From an uncultured Spirochaetales bacterium (GTDB lineage: Bacteria > Spirochaetota > Spirochaetia > Sphaerochaetales > Sphaerochaetaceae): 64,000 nucleotides of DNA. Location of the stretch: contig CALXKL010000001.1 in assembly GCA_944388965.1 (NCBI GenBank), forward strand, positions 310,001 to 374,000, written 5' to 3'. Positions 43,196-51,406 of the stretch are shown here, piece by piece. The first letter of the stretch is position 1, and each line of letters starts with the position of its first letter. The translations under genes and the position numbers were made by a program. The notes under the pieces were generated by a model. That model was not told the DNA's origin. It searched no databases and worked only from the letters and a program-made list of their open reading frames with translations.

Positions 43196-43645
43196 ATGAG
43201 CGAGAGACGATACAGAATAGGGCAGCTTTCGGCCATTTGCGGCCTGACACAGCGCACGATCAGGTACTACGACGAGCTTGGACTGCTCAAGTCGAAGTCC
43301 AGGACACGTGGCGGTCAGCGCATCTACATGGACAGCGACATCGTCTACATAAGGCGCATCATGCAGCTCAAGGCCCTCTCGTTCTCCCTGGAGGAGATCG
43401 GCCGGATCATCCGCCTGGGCGGTGACGACGACAGTGGAGAGAAGAGGAGGGCCGTGCTGCTGGAGGGCTACAGGCAGAAGCTCGAGAATGCCCTGGCCAG
43501 GAAGAAGGCGCTCGAGGCCGAGATCGCCGAGCTCGACTGGCATGTCAGACAGCTGGAGAAGGCCGACGGAGGCTTCAAGGACTGCCCGGGCTCGTTGTGC
43601 CGGGAGTGCTCCTTCAAGGACGGGTGCTCCTTCGCCCTGTCCTGA
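43196..43645 (+). CDS. MerR-family regulator with cysteine-rich C-terminus
   Basis: A 149-residue MerR-type regulator. The winged helix is at residues 5-75 (YRIGQLSAICGLTQRTIRYYDELGLL, then RIYMDSDIVYIRRI), followed by a dimerisation coiled coil. The end carries a Cys cluster (CPGSLCRECSFKDGC), which suggests metal or redox sensing. Its target is unknown; it is followed, convergently, by the isomerase of the Ugp-like importer. Confidence 0.9.
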   Translation: MSERRYRIGQLSAICGLTQRTIRYYDELGLLKSKSRTRGGQRIYMDSDIVYIRRIMQLKALSFSLEEIGRIIRLGGDDDSGEKRRAVLLEGYRQKLENALARKKALEAEIAELDWHVRQLEKADGGFKDCPGSLCRECSFKDGCSFALS

Positions 43646-43646
43646 C

Positions 43647-44474
43647 TCATCCCATCATCTCCTCAAGCACCCTTGCGATGTGCAGCGAGAGGGCCACGAC
43701 ATCCTCTTCGAGCGAGCGTGGCAGGTGGCGGGTGAAGAACATGCACTCGTAGGTCAGCGCACCCTTGTAGCCGATATCGGAAAACGCCTTCATCACATCC
43801 TCCCAGGATATGGTTCCAAAGAACGGAAAGAGGTGTTCGTCCTTTTCTCCATGGTTGTCTGCGATGTGGGTTGCGATCAGCAGGTCGCCGAACGAGCGGA
43901 TCGCACCTGGGATGTCCAGACCCCTCATGTGGGCATGTCCCGTGTCCAGACAGATTCCCGCATCCTCGCCGAGCTCCTGGACTATCGCGATGAGCTGGTC
44001 AGGCGTGGACACCTCGGCCTCGCTCTCCATGTTCTCCACGGCAAGGCGGCATCCGGTCCCGCTTACGAGCGGCAGGAACCGTCTGAGGTAATCGACGTTC
44101 TCCTTTACGCCTCCGCGTATCGGATGGATCACGATGGCGGGGATGGAGAGGGAGACCGAGTAGCGTATGGCATCGGCGACAAGGGCGTCGGATGCCTCCC
44201 TTTCGGCTTCGTCCAGAGCCGTCCAGTCCCTCGGGTAGGGTACGTGCGATTGGACGTACTCGAGGCCAAGGTCCTTTCCGAGCCGCTTAAGGGATGCGAT
44301 GTACTCCTCGTCGATGTCGGATGCGGGGTTCATCATCTCGCAGAAGTTCAGGTCCAGCCGTCTGTAGCCGTATCCTGCCAGGCGCGGGATGATCTCGAGC
44401 ATCCGGCGCCGTCCGCCCTCGCGGGTGAACGAAATGAGGTTCGTGCTAGTCGCCGTTGATGGAGTGGTATTCAT
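43647..44474 (-). CDS. Sugar-phosphate isomerase/epimerase-like TIM barrel
   Basis: About 275 residues, in the xylose-isomerase-like TIM-barrel superfamily (IolE/Hyi/UlaE type). Metal-binding positions are suggested by VENMESEAE, CLDTGHAHM, ATHIADNHGEKDEH and LTYECMFF. It starts inside the end of the binding-protein gene (ATG 44474), so it is the last gene of the Ugp-like operon and probably metabolises the imported compound. The substrate is unknown. Confidence 0.82.
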   Translation of the reverse strand: MNTTPSTATSTNLISFTREGGRRRMLEIIPRLAGYGYRRLDLNFCEMMNPASDIDEEYIASLKRLGKDLGLEYVQSHVPYPRDWTALDEAEREASDALVADAIRYSVSLSIPAIVIHPIRGGVKENVDYLRRFLPLVSGTGCRLAVENMESEAEVSTPDQLIAIVQELGEDAGICLDTGHAHMRGLDIPGAIRSFGDLLIATHIADNHGEKDEHLFPFFGTISWEDVMKAFSDIGYKGALTYECMFFTRHLPRSLEEDVVALSLHIARVLEEMMG

Positions 44475-45777
44475 CCAGGTACCCGTCGATCTCGTCTGCA
44501 AGTGCGCTCACCGTCTCATCCACGTCCCTTCCTTCCTCCAGCATGGACCTGATGCCCGCCTGGAAGGAGTAGTACACCTGGTAGGCATTGGGTATCCACA
44601 GCCCGGTCACCTTCGCATTGGAGGCCAGCAGCTGGTCGCTTGCCACCTTGAAAAGAGGGTTGGCCTGGGTGTGGTCAATGTATTCCTGCATCGTGTAGGT
44701 GTCCTTGTTGACGGGAAGGTATCCCGTCGCGATATGCCACTCGAGCTGCGCCTGGGCGCTGGTGAGGTACTTCATGAAGGTCCATACGGCCTTCTCCTTT
44801 TGTGCATCCTTGTGGAAGGTGAAGAGCGCTCCACCGGAGAGGTTGACGCCCCCGGTGGCATCCTCGTTCACCATCGGAACGTTCGCCACGCCGAGCTCGA
44901 AGCGTCCGCCGACCGCCTCCTGCACGCTGGTCAGGTTGCTGGTGCTGGCAAGCATCGATGCCGTGCGTCCTGCGGCGAACTCCGCGCTCACGCCGCTGGT
45001 GAGGTTGTTCAGGCCTCCCGTCTCGTACAGCTCCTTCCACTTGACCAGGAAGTCGTGGAGCGTGCCGTCCTCTTCGAAGAGCGTCCTGGTCGGCGTCCCG
45101 TCATGCCCGTTGGACATGTCCGTGATGTAGCTCAGGCCATGCTGCATGCCGATGAATGAGCACAGCTCGTAGGTCGTGGGCACCGAGGCGATCGCATAGC
45201 GGGTGACGTTGCCCTTGTCGTCCCTTGCGATCAGGGCGGGGGCCGCCTCGATGAGGTCGTCCAGCGTTCTGGGGGCCTCGAGACCCAGCTGGTCGAAGAG
45301 GGTCCTGTTGTAATAGAAGAGGAGGGTGGACGCGTTGAACGGCAGTCCTATCACCTTGCCGCGGTACTTCATGCTCTCCAGGGCATGGTCGAGAATGAAG
45401 GACAGGTCTTCGCCTTGGTCTGCAGCCAGGTCCTCGACGTAGTACAGCGACTCGTTTCCCGCCATGTCGACGACTCCCGTGCTGTCAAGCTGAACGAGGT
45501 CCGGAAGCATGGACAGATCGCCTGCCTGGGCCACGGTGCGCACCTTGGTCAGCGTGTCGTTCGCGCTTCCCTGGTAGATCGCCTCGACATATATTCCATC
45601 CTCTTCTCCGATGGTCCGGTTGAACTTCTCCACCAGTGCATCGGCCGCCTCCCCGATCACGCCGCTGTTGCTGTGCCACCAGGTGATGGTGATCCTCCCG
45701 TCGTCCTCTGCCACACCTGATGCGGCCAATGTCATGGCGAGTGACAGAAGCGTCACAATCACCGCGATTCTCTTCAT
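44446..45777 (-). CDS. Extracellular solute-binding protein, UgpB-like
   Basis: A 443-residue family 1 binding protein. The signal peptide ends near Ala-Ala-Ser-Gly-Val-Ala, with no lipobox Cys. ITITWWHSNSGVIGEAADALVEKFN and the aromatic SGGALFTFHKDAQKEKAVWTFMKYLTS stretch match the glycerol-3-phosphate/sugar-binding group. It lies downstream of the two permease genes, which is not the usual order. The ligand is not certain: sn-glycerol 3-phosphate, its diesters or a sugar. Confidence 0.92.
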   Translation of the reverse strand: MKRIAVIVTLLSLAMTLAASGVAEDDGRITITWWHSNSGVIGEAADALVEKFNRTIGEEDGIYVEAIYQGSANDTLTKVRTVAQAGDLSMLPDLVQLDSTGVVDMAGNESLYYVEDLAADQGEDLSFILDHALESMKYRGKVIGLPFNASTLLFYYNRTLFDQLGLEAPRTLDDLIEAAPALIARDDKGNVTRYAIASVPTTYELCSFIGMQHGLSYITDMSNGHDGTPTRTLFEEDGTLHDFLVKWKELYETGGLNNLTSGVSAEFAAGRTASMLASTSNLTSVQEAVGGRFELGVANVPMVNEDATGGVNLSGGALFTFHKDAQKEKAVWTFMKYLTSAQAQLEWHIATGYLPVNKDTYTMQEYIDHTQANPLFKVASDQLLASNAKVTGLWIPNAYQVYYSFQAGIRSMLEEGRDVDETVSALADEIDGYLDEYHSINGD

Positions 45778-45790
45778 TCCCTTTTCCTCC

Positions 45791-46606
45791 TTACATGAAC
45801 ATGTAGCCCCTGGACAGGGCCGCCATGATACGCCTTCTCATCAGGATGAACGCCACGACGAATGGTACGGTCACGACGACTATCGCGGCGAAGACCGGAC
45901 CGTAGTCGAGGCTCTCGGCATAGCCGAGCATCGTGATTCCTATCTGCACCGTCCTCATGGACGGGCTGTTCGTGACCAACAGCGGCCACAGATAGCTGTT
46001 GAACATGCCGACGAAGCCCTGCAGCAGGAACGTCGACACCAGCGCCCTGGAGATGGGCAGGAGGATCGACAGGATGTAGCGCTCATCGGAGCATCCGTCC
46101 ATCATGGCGCTGTCACGTATCGAACCGGGGATCGAGCGGAAGTACTGGCGCAGCATGAGTATCTGGCTGGCGGGCAGCAGGCTGGTCGATATTATCCCCG
46201 CGTATGTGTCGAGAAGTCCGAGCTTCTGTATCGTCATGTAGTTGCCGCTCAGCAGCAGGTCGGATGGTATGAACAGCGTGAGGATGATGAATGCAAGGCA
46301 TGCACTGTCGCCTTTGAAGCGGAAGTGCGAGAAGGCATAGGATGCCAGGAAGGCGACCACCATGCGTATCGTCGTCGACATCAGCCCCGTCAGCACCGAG
46401 TTGACCACATAGGTCGGGAAGTACCTGTTGGCGGCGATGCGGGAGTAGTTCGAGGTCTTCCATACCTCCGGAATGAAACGTGCCGGGCTGGTGGCGAAGT
46501 CGCTTGCCGCGAAGAACGAGGCAAGCAGCGCGTAGAGAAAGGGGAAGAGGATGATGATGGCGAGAGCGGCCGTCGCCATGATTCGGAACGCGCTCCTAGT
46601 TCTCAT
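45791..46606 (-). CDS. ABC transporter permease, UgpE/MalG-like
   Basis: A 271-residue inner-membrane permease with six membrane segments and the EAA loop (RDSAMMDGCSDERYILSILLPISRALVS). It overlaps the upstream permease gene by 11 bp. An ATPase gene is again missing from the operon. Confidence 0.93.
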   Translation of the reverse strand: MRTRSAFRIMATAALAIIILFPFLYALLASFFAASDFATSPARFIPEVWKTSNYSRIAANRYFPTYVVNSVLTGLMSTTIRMVVAFLASYAFSHFRFKGDSACLAFIILTLFIPSDLLLSGNYMTIQKLGLLDTYAGIISTSLLPASQILMLRQYFRSIPGSIRDSAMMDGCSDERYILSILLPISRALVSTFLLQGFVGMFNSYLWPLLVTNSPSMRTVQIGITMLGYAESLDYGPVFAAIVVVTVPFVVAFILMRRRIMAALSRGYMFM

Positions 46607-47456
46607 AGTGTATCCTCCCCCTGTCGACCTTCATCGCCGCCATGGTGATGACGAAGGCCAGGATGAAGACGATCGTGCTGATCGCCGCGGCACTGCCGTA
46701 GTTGAAGTTCTTGAAGGCCTCTATGTAGTACTGGTAGACGATCGTCTGCGTGGAGCGGAACGGTCCGCCTTCGGTCATGACCATCACCGGTGCACAGATG
46801 AGCAGGGCGTCCTTGATCGAGATGAAGAGCACGAAGAACAGGGTGGGACTCAGCATCGGCAGGCGGATATGTGTGGTGATCCTCCATTCGTCGGCCCCGT
46901 CGATCATCGCCGCCTCCTGAGGTCCCCTGTCCAGGTTCCTCATGGCCGCAAGAAGCAGAAGATAGTCCAGACCGAAGTCCAGGAACACCCCGAGGAAGAC
47001 CACGGAGAACATCGCGGCCGTGGCATCGTTGGTCCATTGTATGTCGATGCCCAGGATGCGGTTCACGATTCCGACCGAAGGCCTGAACATGTACTTGAAT
47101 ATGAGGGCGATGCTGCTCATGCCTATGGCCATGGGAAGCATGAAGATGGTCTGGAAGACGCCATCGCCCTTCGTCCTCCTCCAGGTCAGCAGCACCGTCG
47201 CCATTATGACGATGATGTTCAGCGGAACGAAGATGACCATGAAGCGGAAAGTGTTGCCAAGACTCTGCCAGAAGATGTCCGACGAGAGGGCGCGGCGGTA
47301 GTTGTCCAGCCCCGCATAGGACGAGAAGCTTCCGTCGAAACGGACGTTGAAGAAGGACGAGAGCACGGAGCCGAAGAACGGGGCATAGACGAACACCAGC
47401 GCCAGAACCATCGCCGGCAGTATGTACAGATATGGTTTCGCCTTGCTCATCTTCAC
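46596..47456 (-). CDS. ABC transporter permease, UgpA/MalF-like
   Basis: A 286-residue permease with KPYLYILPAMVLALVFVYAPFFGS at the N-terminus and the EAA loop (QEAAMIDGADEWRITTHIRLPMLSPT). It is the first gene of the operon ugpA-ugpE-ugpB-isomerase. The start is GTG 47456 or ATG 47450. Neither has a ribosome-binding site, and a strong promoter places the RNA start at about 47457, so translation may be leaderless. Confidence 0.93.
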   Translation of the reverse strand: MKMSKAKPYLYILPAMVLALVFVYAPFFGSVLSSFFNVRFDGSFSSYAGLDNYRRALSSDIFWQSLGNTFRFMVIFVPLNIIVIMATVLLTWRRTKGDGVFQTIFMLPMAIGMSSIALIFKYMFRPSVGIVNRILGIDIQWTNDATAAMFSVVFLGVFLDFGLDYLLLLAAMRNLDRGPQEAAMIDGADEWRITTHIRLPMLSPTLFFVLFISIKDALLICAPVMVMTEGGPFRSTQTIVYQYYIEAFKNFNYGSAAAISTIVFILAFVITMAAMKVDRGRIHYEN

Positions 47457-47463
47457 GGCTGGA

Positions 47464-47492
47464 AAGATAGCTCTTTACTGTATTCATGTCAA
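47464..47492 (-). promoter_or_regulatory. Promoter of the Ugp-like operon
   Basis: On the minus strand TTGACA (47492-47487) and TATCTT (47469-47464), 17 bp apart. The RNA would begin at about 47457, right at the GTG start codon. Confidence 0.7.
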
Positions 47493-47522
47493 ACAATTCC
47501 TTTCTGTACAAGGAGATATTTC

Positions 47523-47558
47523 ACGTAACAGAATATTACGTAATGTATTTCCACGTAA
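47523..47558. promoter_or_regulatory. Three ACGTAA operator repeats at 15-bp spacing
   Basis: ACGTAA occurs at 47523, 47538 and 47553, exactly 15 bp apart; the middle one is the centre of the palindrome ATTACGTAAT. The array lies about 30-65 bp upstream of the -35 box of the Ugp-like operon, a typical activator position. No cognate regulator was identified. Confidence 0.6.
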
Positions 47559-47692
47559 TGTTCTCTGAACTTGTTCCAGCTGACATGGACATTTGCATCC
47601 ATTCGTCCGTTTTTACATGGCCTTCTCTATCATTTCGCCCGGTTTCGGGCTAGAATGGAACAAAAGGAAATACAAGGAGGCTTTGTAGACAT

Positions 47693-48604
47693 ATGAAACC
47701 GACACTACTGGTCCTTGCCGCCGGCATGGGTAGTCGCTACGGCGGAGTGAAGCAGATCGACGCCGTCGGAATGCACAACGAGACTCTGCTCGACTTCGGC
47801 GTGTACGATGCGGCCCATTCCGGCTATGGCAAGGTGGTGTTCATCATCCGCAAGGACATAGAGAAGGACTTCAGGGAGCGCCTGTTCGACCGCATCGCCA
47901 GGAACATGGATGCGGACTACGTCTTCCAGTCCCTCGATTCCCTGCTCACCAGCGAGCAGGTGAAGCTCGCCGCCGACAGGAAGAAGCCCTGGGGAACGAT
48001 CCACGCCCTGCTGTGCGCCAAGGATGCGGTCAAGACTCCGTTCACCGTCATCAACGCCGACGACTACTATGGACGCACGGCCTACCAGGATCTCGGAGCA
48101 TACCTCTCGACGCTCGAGAACGACAGCACGGCCCATGCGATGGTCGGCTATGTGCTGGAGAACACGATGAGCCGCTCGGGCAGCGTGTCGCGTGGAATCT
48201 GCCGCGTCAAGGACGGCTACCTTGTCAGCATGGAGGAGAACACGAAGATCGAGTACACCGTGGACGGTGGAATCGTGTCCCATATGGACAGGGGTGACGA
48301 GGCTCTCACCGGAAAGGAGGTCGTCTCGATGAACTTCTTCGGCTTCACGCCCAAGGCGTTCGACTCCTTCACCCCGTACTGGGAGGCCTTCATCAAGGAC
48401 AACATCACCCAGGCCAAGGCCGAGTGCCTCCTGCCGAACGCGGCCGGAAAGATGGTCGAGGACGGAGAGGGCACAATCAAGGTCCTCACCAGCCAGGAGA
48501 GATGGTTCGGCATGACCTATCCGGAGGACAAGCAGCTTGTCATGGACGAGCTGAGGAAGAAGATCGCCAGCCACTACTACCCGGAGAAGCTGTGGGAGAA
48601 GTGA
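47693..48604 (+). CDS. Sugar-1-phosphate nucleotidyltransferase-like protein
   Basis: A 303-residue NTP_transferase. The N-terminal nucleotide-binding signature is AAGMGSRYGGVKQIDAVG, followed by VINADDYYG with the metal Asp. The fold is that of RmlA/GalU-type enzymes that make NDP-sugars, but the sugar and nucleotide are unknown. An AAGGAGG site precedes the ATG. It is divergent from the Ugp-like operon across a 236-bp gap. Confidence 0.88.
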   Translation: MKPTLLVLAAGMGSRYGGVKQIDAVGMHNETLLDFGVYDAAHSGYGKVVFIIRKDIEKDFRERLFDRIARNMDADYVFQSLDSLLTSEQVKLAADRKKPWGTIHALLCAKDAVKTPFTVINADDYYGRTAYQDLGAYLSTLENDSTAHAMVGYVLENTMSRSGSVSRGICRVKDGYLVSMEENTKIEYTVDGGIVSHMDRGDEALTGKEVVSMNFFGFTPKAFDSFTPYWEAFIKDNITQAKAECLLPNAAGKMVEDGEGTIKVLTSQERWFGMTYPEDKQLVMDELRKKIASHYYPEKLWEK

Positions 48605-48609
48605 CAGGC

Positions 48610-49155
48610 GTGTTTGAAGAACGCTGTTCAGGGTGCATCGGAGACGGTGCACCCTCTTCATCATGCGGGGCCGCCTGCGTCGAGATCGTGGACGGTCTTG
48701 AACATAGGTCAAAGGTCATCTCGCTTTTCGACGAATACACCCGCATGCTCGTCTCCCTCGACCCGTCGTTCCGGCTGTATCTCGACATCCAGCATTACGA
48801 AGACGAGGTGAGGGACCTCGAGGCGAAATATGCACCGCCATATGGGCGCCTGTACCTGCTGCTGGTGGATGGCAAGGCGGCGGGATGCATCGCGCTCAGG
48901 CGTCTTGACGACAGGCGCTGTGAGCTCAAGAGGCTGTATGTGAGGCCGCAATACCGCGGATGCGGGTATTCCCGTCTACTGCTGGACAGGATCGTGTCTG
49001 ACGCCAGGGCCATCGGCTACACTCTCATGCTTCTGGACTCCCTACCGGAGTTGGAGAGCGCGCTGTCCTTGTACCGCAGCTACGGCTTCGTCGAGACGGC
49101 GTGCTACAACGACAGTCCTGTTGAGAGTACTGTGTTCATGGAGCTTGCACTATAG
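48610..49155 (+). CDS. GNAT-family N-acetyltransferase
   Basis: About 180 residues with a GNAT acetyl-CoA-binding motif (LKRLYVRPQYRGCGYSRLLLDRIV) and the final strand/helix LESALSLYRSYGFVETACY. The substrate is unknown. The start is uncertain: GTG 48610 places the first codons in a terminator-like hairpin (48631-48654), and GTG 48688 is a shorter option. Its 3' end overlaps the convergent glycosylase gene by 20 bp. Confidence 0.8.
   Translation: MFEERCSGCIGDGAPSSSCGAACVEIVDGLEHRSKVISLFDEYTRMLVSLDPSFRLYLDIQHYEDEVRDLEAKYAPPYGRLYLLLVDGKAAGCIALRRLDDRRCELKRLYVRPQYRGCGYSRLLLDRIVSDARAIGYTLMLLDSLPELESALSLYRSYGFVETACYNDSPVESTVFMELAL
48631..48654 (+). terminator. Hairpin after the nucleotidyltransferase gene
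   Basis: GGGTGCA pairs with TGCACCC around a 10-base loop, followed by TCTTCAT. It lies in or just before the GNAT coding region, which makes the start of that gene uncertain. Confidence 0.5.
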
Positions 49156-49636
49156 GGACCAGATGCCCTCTCCATGCCTCGACCAGCCTGTCAAGCGACC
49201 ATGAGGCGTTTGCAGGGGAGGTGGATGGCATCTTCACGGCCGTGATGCCGAGTGAAGGATACACGTACCTCATGTACACGTCGTATGACTTCGTCCCGTT
49301 GGCGAGAATCGTGTCTATGCAGGTGCTGGCGACAAGGCCGCCTATGTCGGCAGCCACGACATCCCTGATCGAAGAGTCGGACGATCCCGTGATGGTGCAT
49401 GATGCTATCGAGTCCCAAAGCGCGATGTGGACTCTGTGGAGCAGGGCCTTCTTTTCATCGATGCCGGCAAGACGGCATGAGAACAGCTTCTCCATCATCA
49501 GCCAGAAACGGTTGTGGGGATGGGCGTAGTAGAAGCCATCCTGCCTCGACTTCACGGAAGGGAAGGAGCCGAGGATGAGCACTCTGGAGCCACTGTCCGC
49601 CACTGGCGGGAACGGATGCACTACCTGACACTGCAT
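49136..49636 (-). CDS. DNA-deoxyinosine/uracil glycosylase, Mug-like
   Basis: About 166 residues of the uracil-DNA-glycosylase superfamily, the hypoxanthine/deoxyinosine glycosylase group. The family start VHPFPPVADSGSRVLILGSFPSVKSRQDGFYYAHPHNRFW is clear, and MPSTSPANASWSLDRLVEAW forms the second active-site region. It removes deaminated bases from DNA. ATG 49636 (MQCQVVHPFPPV) is favoured; longer in-frame starts exist at 49651 and 49717. Confidence 0.88.
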   Translation of the reverse strand: MQCQVVHPFPPVADSGSRVLILGSFPSVKSRQDGFYYAHPHNRFWLMMEKLFSCRLAGIDEKKALLHRVHIALWDSIASCTITGSSDSSIRDVVAADIGGLVASTCIDTILANGTKSYDVYMRYVYPSLGITAVKMPSTSPANASWSLDRLVEAWRGHLVPIVQAP

Positions 49637-49726
49637 ATGTACCTGTATCATAGCATGGCTTCTTGAGATGCACCACATGTGGGGTGCTATGCACACCTCA
49701 TTCGAAACCGATAACATTAGTCCGCT

Positions 49727-50770
49727 ATGAATTCACAAGTGGGAAAGAGCACAAGGGAGAAGCTGGTCGCTCTGGACCGGTTTCTCGAGCAGAGGCATGG
49801 CCTCCAGCTCTATCGTGCGGTGTCCGTAAGCCAGTCGAGGATGAATGACGTGCTCAGCGGACGCGAGGAGCCGGATATAGGCTCTGCGTCAAGGTCGCCG
49901 CGTACTTCTTCATTCCGGTGGATGTCCTGACGGACGACTCGAAGGACCTGCCGGCGGAGGATGTGATCCAAGTGGACGAGGACCTCGTGTCCGTCCAGCG
50001 CAACGATGTCGAGAACGACATAGAGAGGCAGAAGCAGAAGCGCTTCATCAGCCGCAACTGGAAGATGATAGGATACCGCAAGCGCGTGAAGCTGATCCTT
50101 TCGGTCCTGGTCATCGCCGTCCCTCTGGTCGCCTACATCATCTTCTGCGCCAGCGAGGTGGCATTCGAGCGCTTCGACGACATGAGGAAGTACCGCATCG
50201 GAAGCGACGGCCTGGACTACGACAAATACGACCCGATCCAGGTGAAGTACCATGACGACCTCGAGGGCACCAGCAAGGCCAACAACCCTGATGCGCACTA
50301 TGTCGAGGTGACCGTCGGCGCTGTGCTGGAGAAGATCAAGAACATCTCCTCTGCAACCAGTTCGTACGAAGGCAGGATGCAGCTGTACTTCAAGTTCGAC
50401 AAGGACGAGTTCCGCGACATGTTCCGCCATTACGCACGCAACGTGCTGGCGGACCAGATCATCGAGGACTACTACGCCGAGAGCGACGAGGCCCATCCCC
50501 AGGGTGCATTCGACCATGATGCATGGCTGGATGCGCATTCCGACTACTTCGAGACCTGGGTCGAGACGCATGACAGCGAGTACTACCCCGGCGAGACGCC
50601 CTCGAACGTGCTGACCGACAAGAACACGATGTTCGTCATCGGCAACGGCGAGTTCGTGCCGGACTCCCTGGGCACGCTCAAGGAGCTCGAGGAGGTCCAG
50701 TACTACGACGAGGATGGCAGGCTGCGCACGATGTGCTACCAGAAGATCCGCTTCAACATTCCTATCCAGG
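49727..50770 (+). pseudogene. 5' part of a broken HTH-plus-membrane protein gene
   Basis: Residues 1-55 encode an XRE-like helix-turn-helix (STREKLVALDRFLEQRHGLQ, then VSQSRMNDVLSGREEPDIGSA). The frame shifts by one base near 49887: in the next frame KVAAYFFIPVDVLTDDSKDL continues the expected sequence. The following about 280 residues contain one membrane segment (LILSVLVIAVPLVAYIIFCA) and an acidic extracytoplasmic region. The reading frame then runs into a 1.9-kb insertion at about 50770. The 3' part resumes at 52658. The single-base loss could be real or a sequencing error. Confidence 0.75.
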
Positions 50771-50829
50771 AGTCTCCATCTTCTAAGCGAAGCGAAATGT
50801 GGAGAGGAATGGAGATTGGCCTGGCTGTA

Positions 50830-50848
50830 CGGACAGCTCTCCTGTCCG
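50830..50848 (-). terminator. Terminator-like hairpin after the XRE gene
   Basis: CGGACAG pairs with CTGTCCG around a 5-base loop, 24 bp after the XRE stop codon on the minus strand. Confidence 0.55.
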
Positions 50849-50871
50849 GAATCAAGGCGATGGCGGCATGA

Positions 50872-51288
50872 TCACAGATACCGCCTCTTGAGATCCGCGA
50901 CCATCTGCTCTCCAAGGGTGGCGCCCTCGTCATCCATGACATAGCGTACCCCACTGGTCTCCTTCATGGACTCGGCAATCCTCACGAGCAGCACGACGTC
51001 CTCGTCACGGAGGCCTCTTGCAGCACCGGCAAGAACATCCGTCATCGGGCCCGTGCTTTCCTCATGTACATGGCCTTCGCTTGAAAGCGACTCGACGTCC
51101 GTTCCAAGCGCACCTGCTATCTCAAGTGCGAACTCGAACGAGGGCGTCCTGTTCATCGCCTTCATGCTCATCAACGTATGGCTGCCATGCCCGCACTCAC
51201 GTCCGAGCTCCTCCCAGGTCATGCCGCGGGCGTTTCTCACCTCATTGACGTTGTTCCAGAAGATTCTGGTGATGTCCTTGCCTTCCAT
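50872..51288 (-). CDS. XRE-family transcriptional regulator
   Basis: A 138-residue protein. Residues 8-65 are a helix-turn-helix of the Cro/CI (XRE) type (IFWNNVNEVRNARGMTWEELGRECGHGSHTLMSMK, then FEFALEIAGALGTDVESL). The C-terminal half (about 80-138) is helical and has no known domain. It is transcribed away from tnpB; the shared gap contains a strong promoter and a palindrome. A repressor of tnpB is the natural guess, unproven. Confidence 0.85.
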   Translation of the reverse strand: MEGKDITRIFWNNVNEVRNARGMTWEELGRECGHGSHTLMSMKAMNRTPSFEFALEIAGALGTDVESLSSEGHVHEESTGPMTDVLAGAARGLRDEDVVLLVRIAESMKETSGVRYVMDDEGATLGEQMVADLKRRYL

Positions 51289-51322
51289 ACCATGGATGAT
51301 AACATGGAATGCTGAACATGTG

Positions 51323-51377
51323 TTGACATCATGTGTGAAGCAGTCTATATTAATTATCGTTGATATGTTGTTATCAA
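51323..51377 (+). promoter_or_regulatory. Strong promoter and operator of tnpB
   Basis: TTGACA (51323-51328) and TATATT (51346-51351), with a 17-bp spacer. The palindrome TTGATA-N6-TATCAA (51360-51377) lies at the expected RNA start, where a bound XRE protein would block transcription. Related ACATGTGT-like repeats occur around the -35 box. Confidence 0.7.
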
Positions 51378-51406
51378 CAGAGATTCCCGTGGTCAGGAGG
51401 TTCCAG

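Noticed and set aside
49876-49900. Programmed frameshift in the HTH-membrane gene
   Set aside because: There is no slippery heptamer at the shift and the gene is also interrupted further on, so a simple base loss or sequence error is more likely.
50966-51406. Upstream extension of the second tnpB frame
   Set aside because: It is antisense to the XRE gene and crosses the promoter and operator; the ATG at 51407 has a ribosome-binding site.
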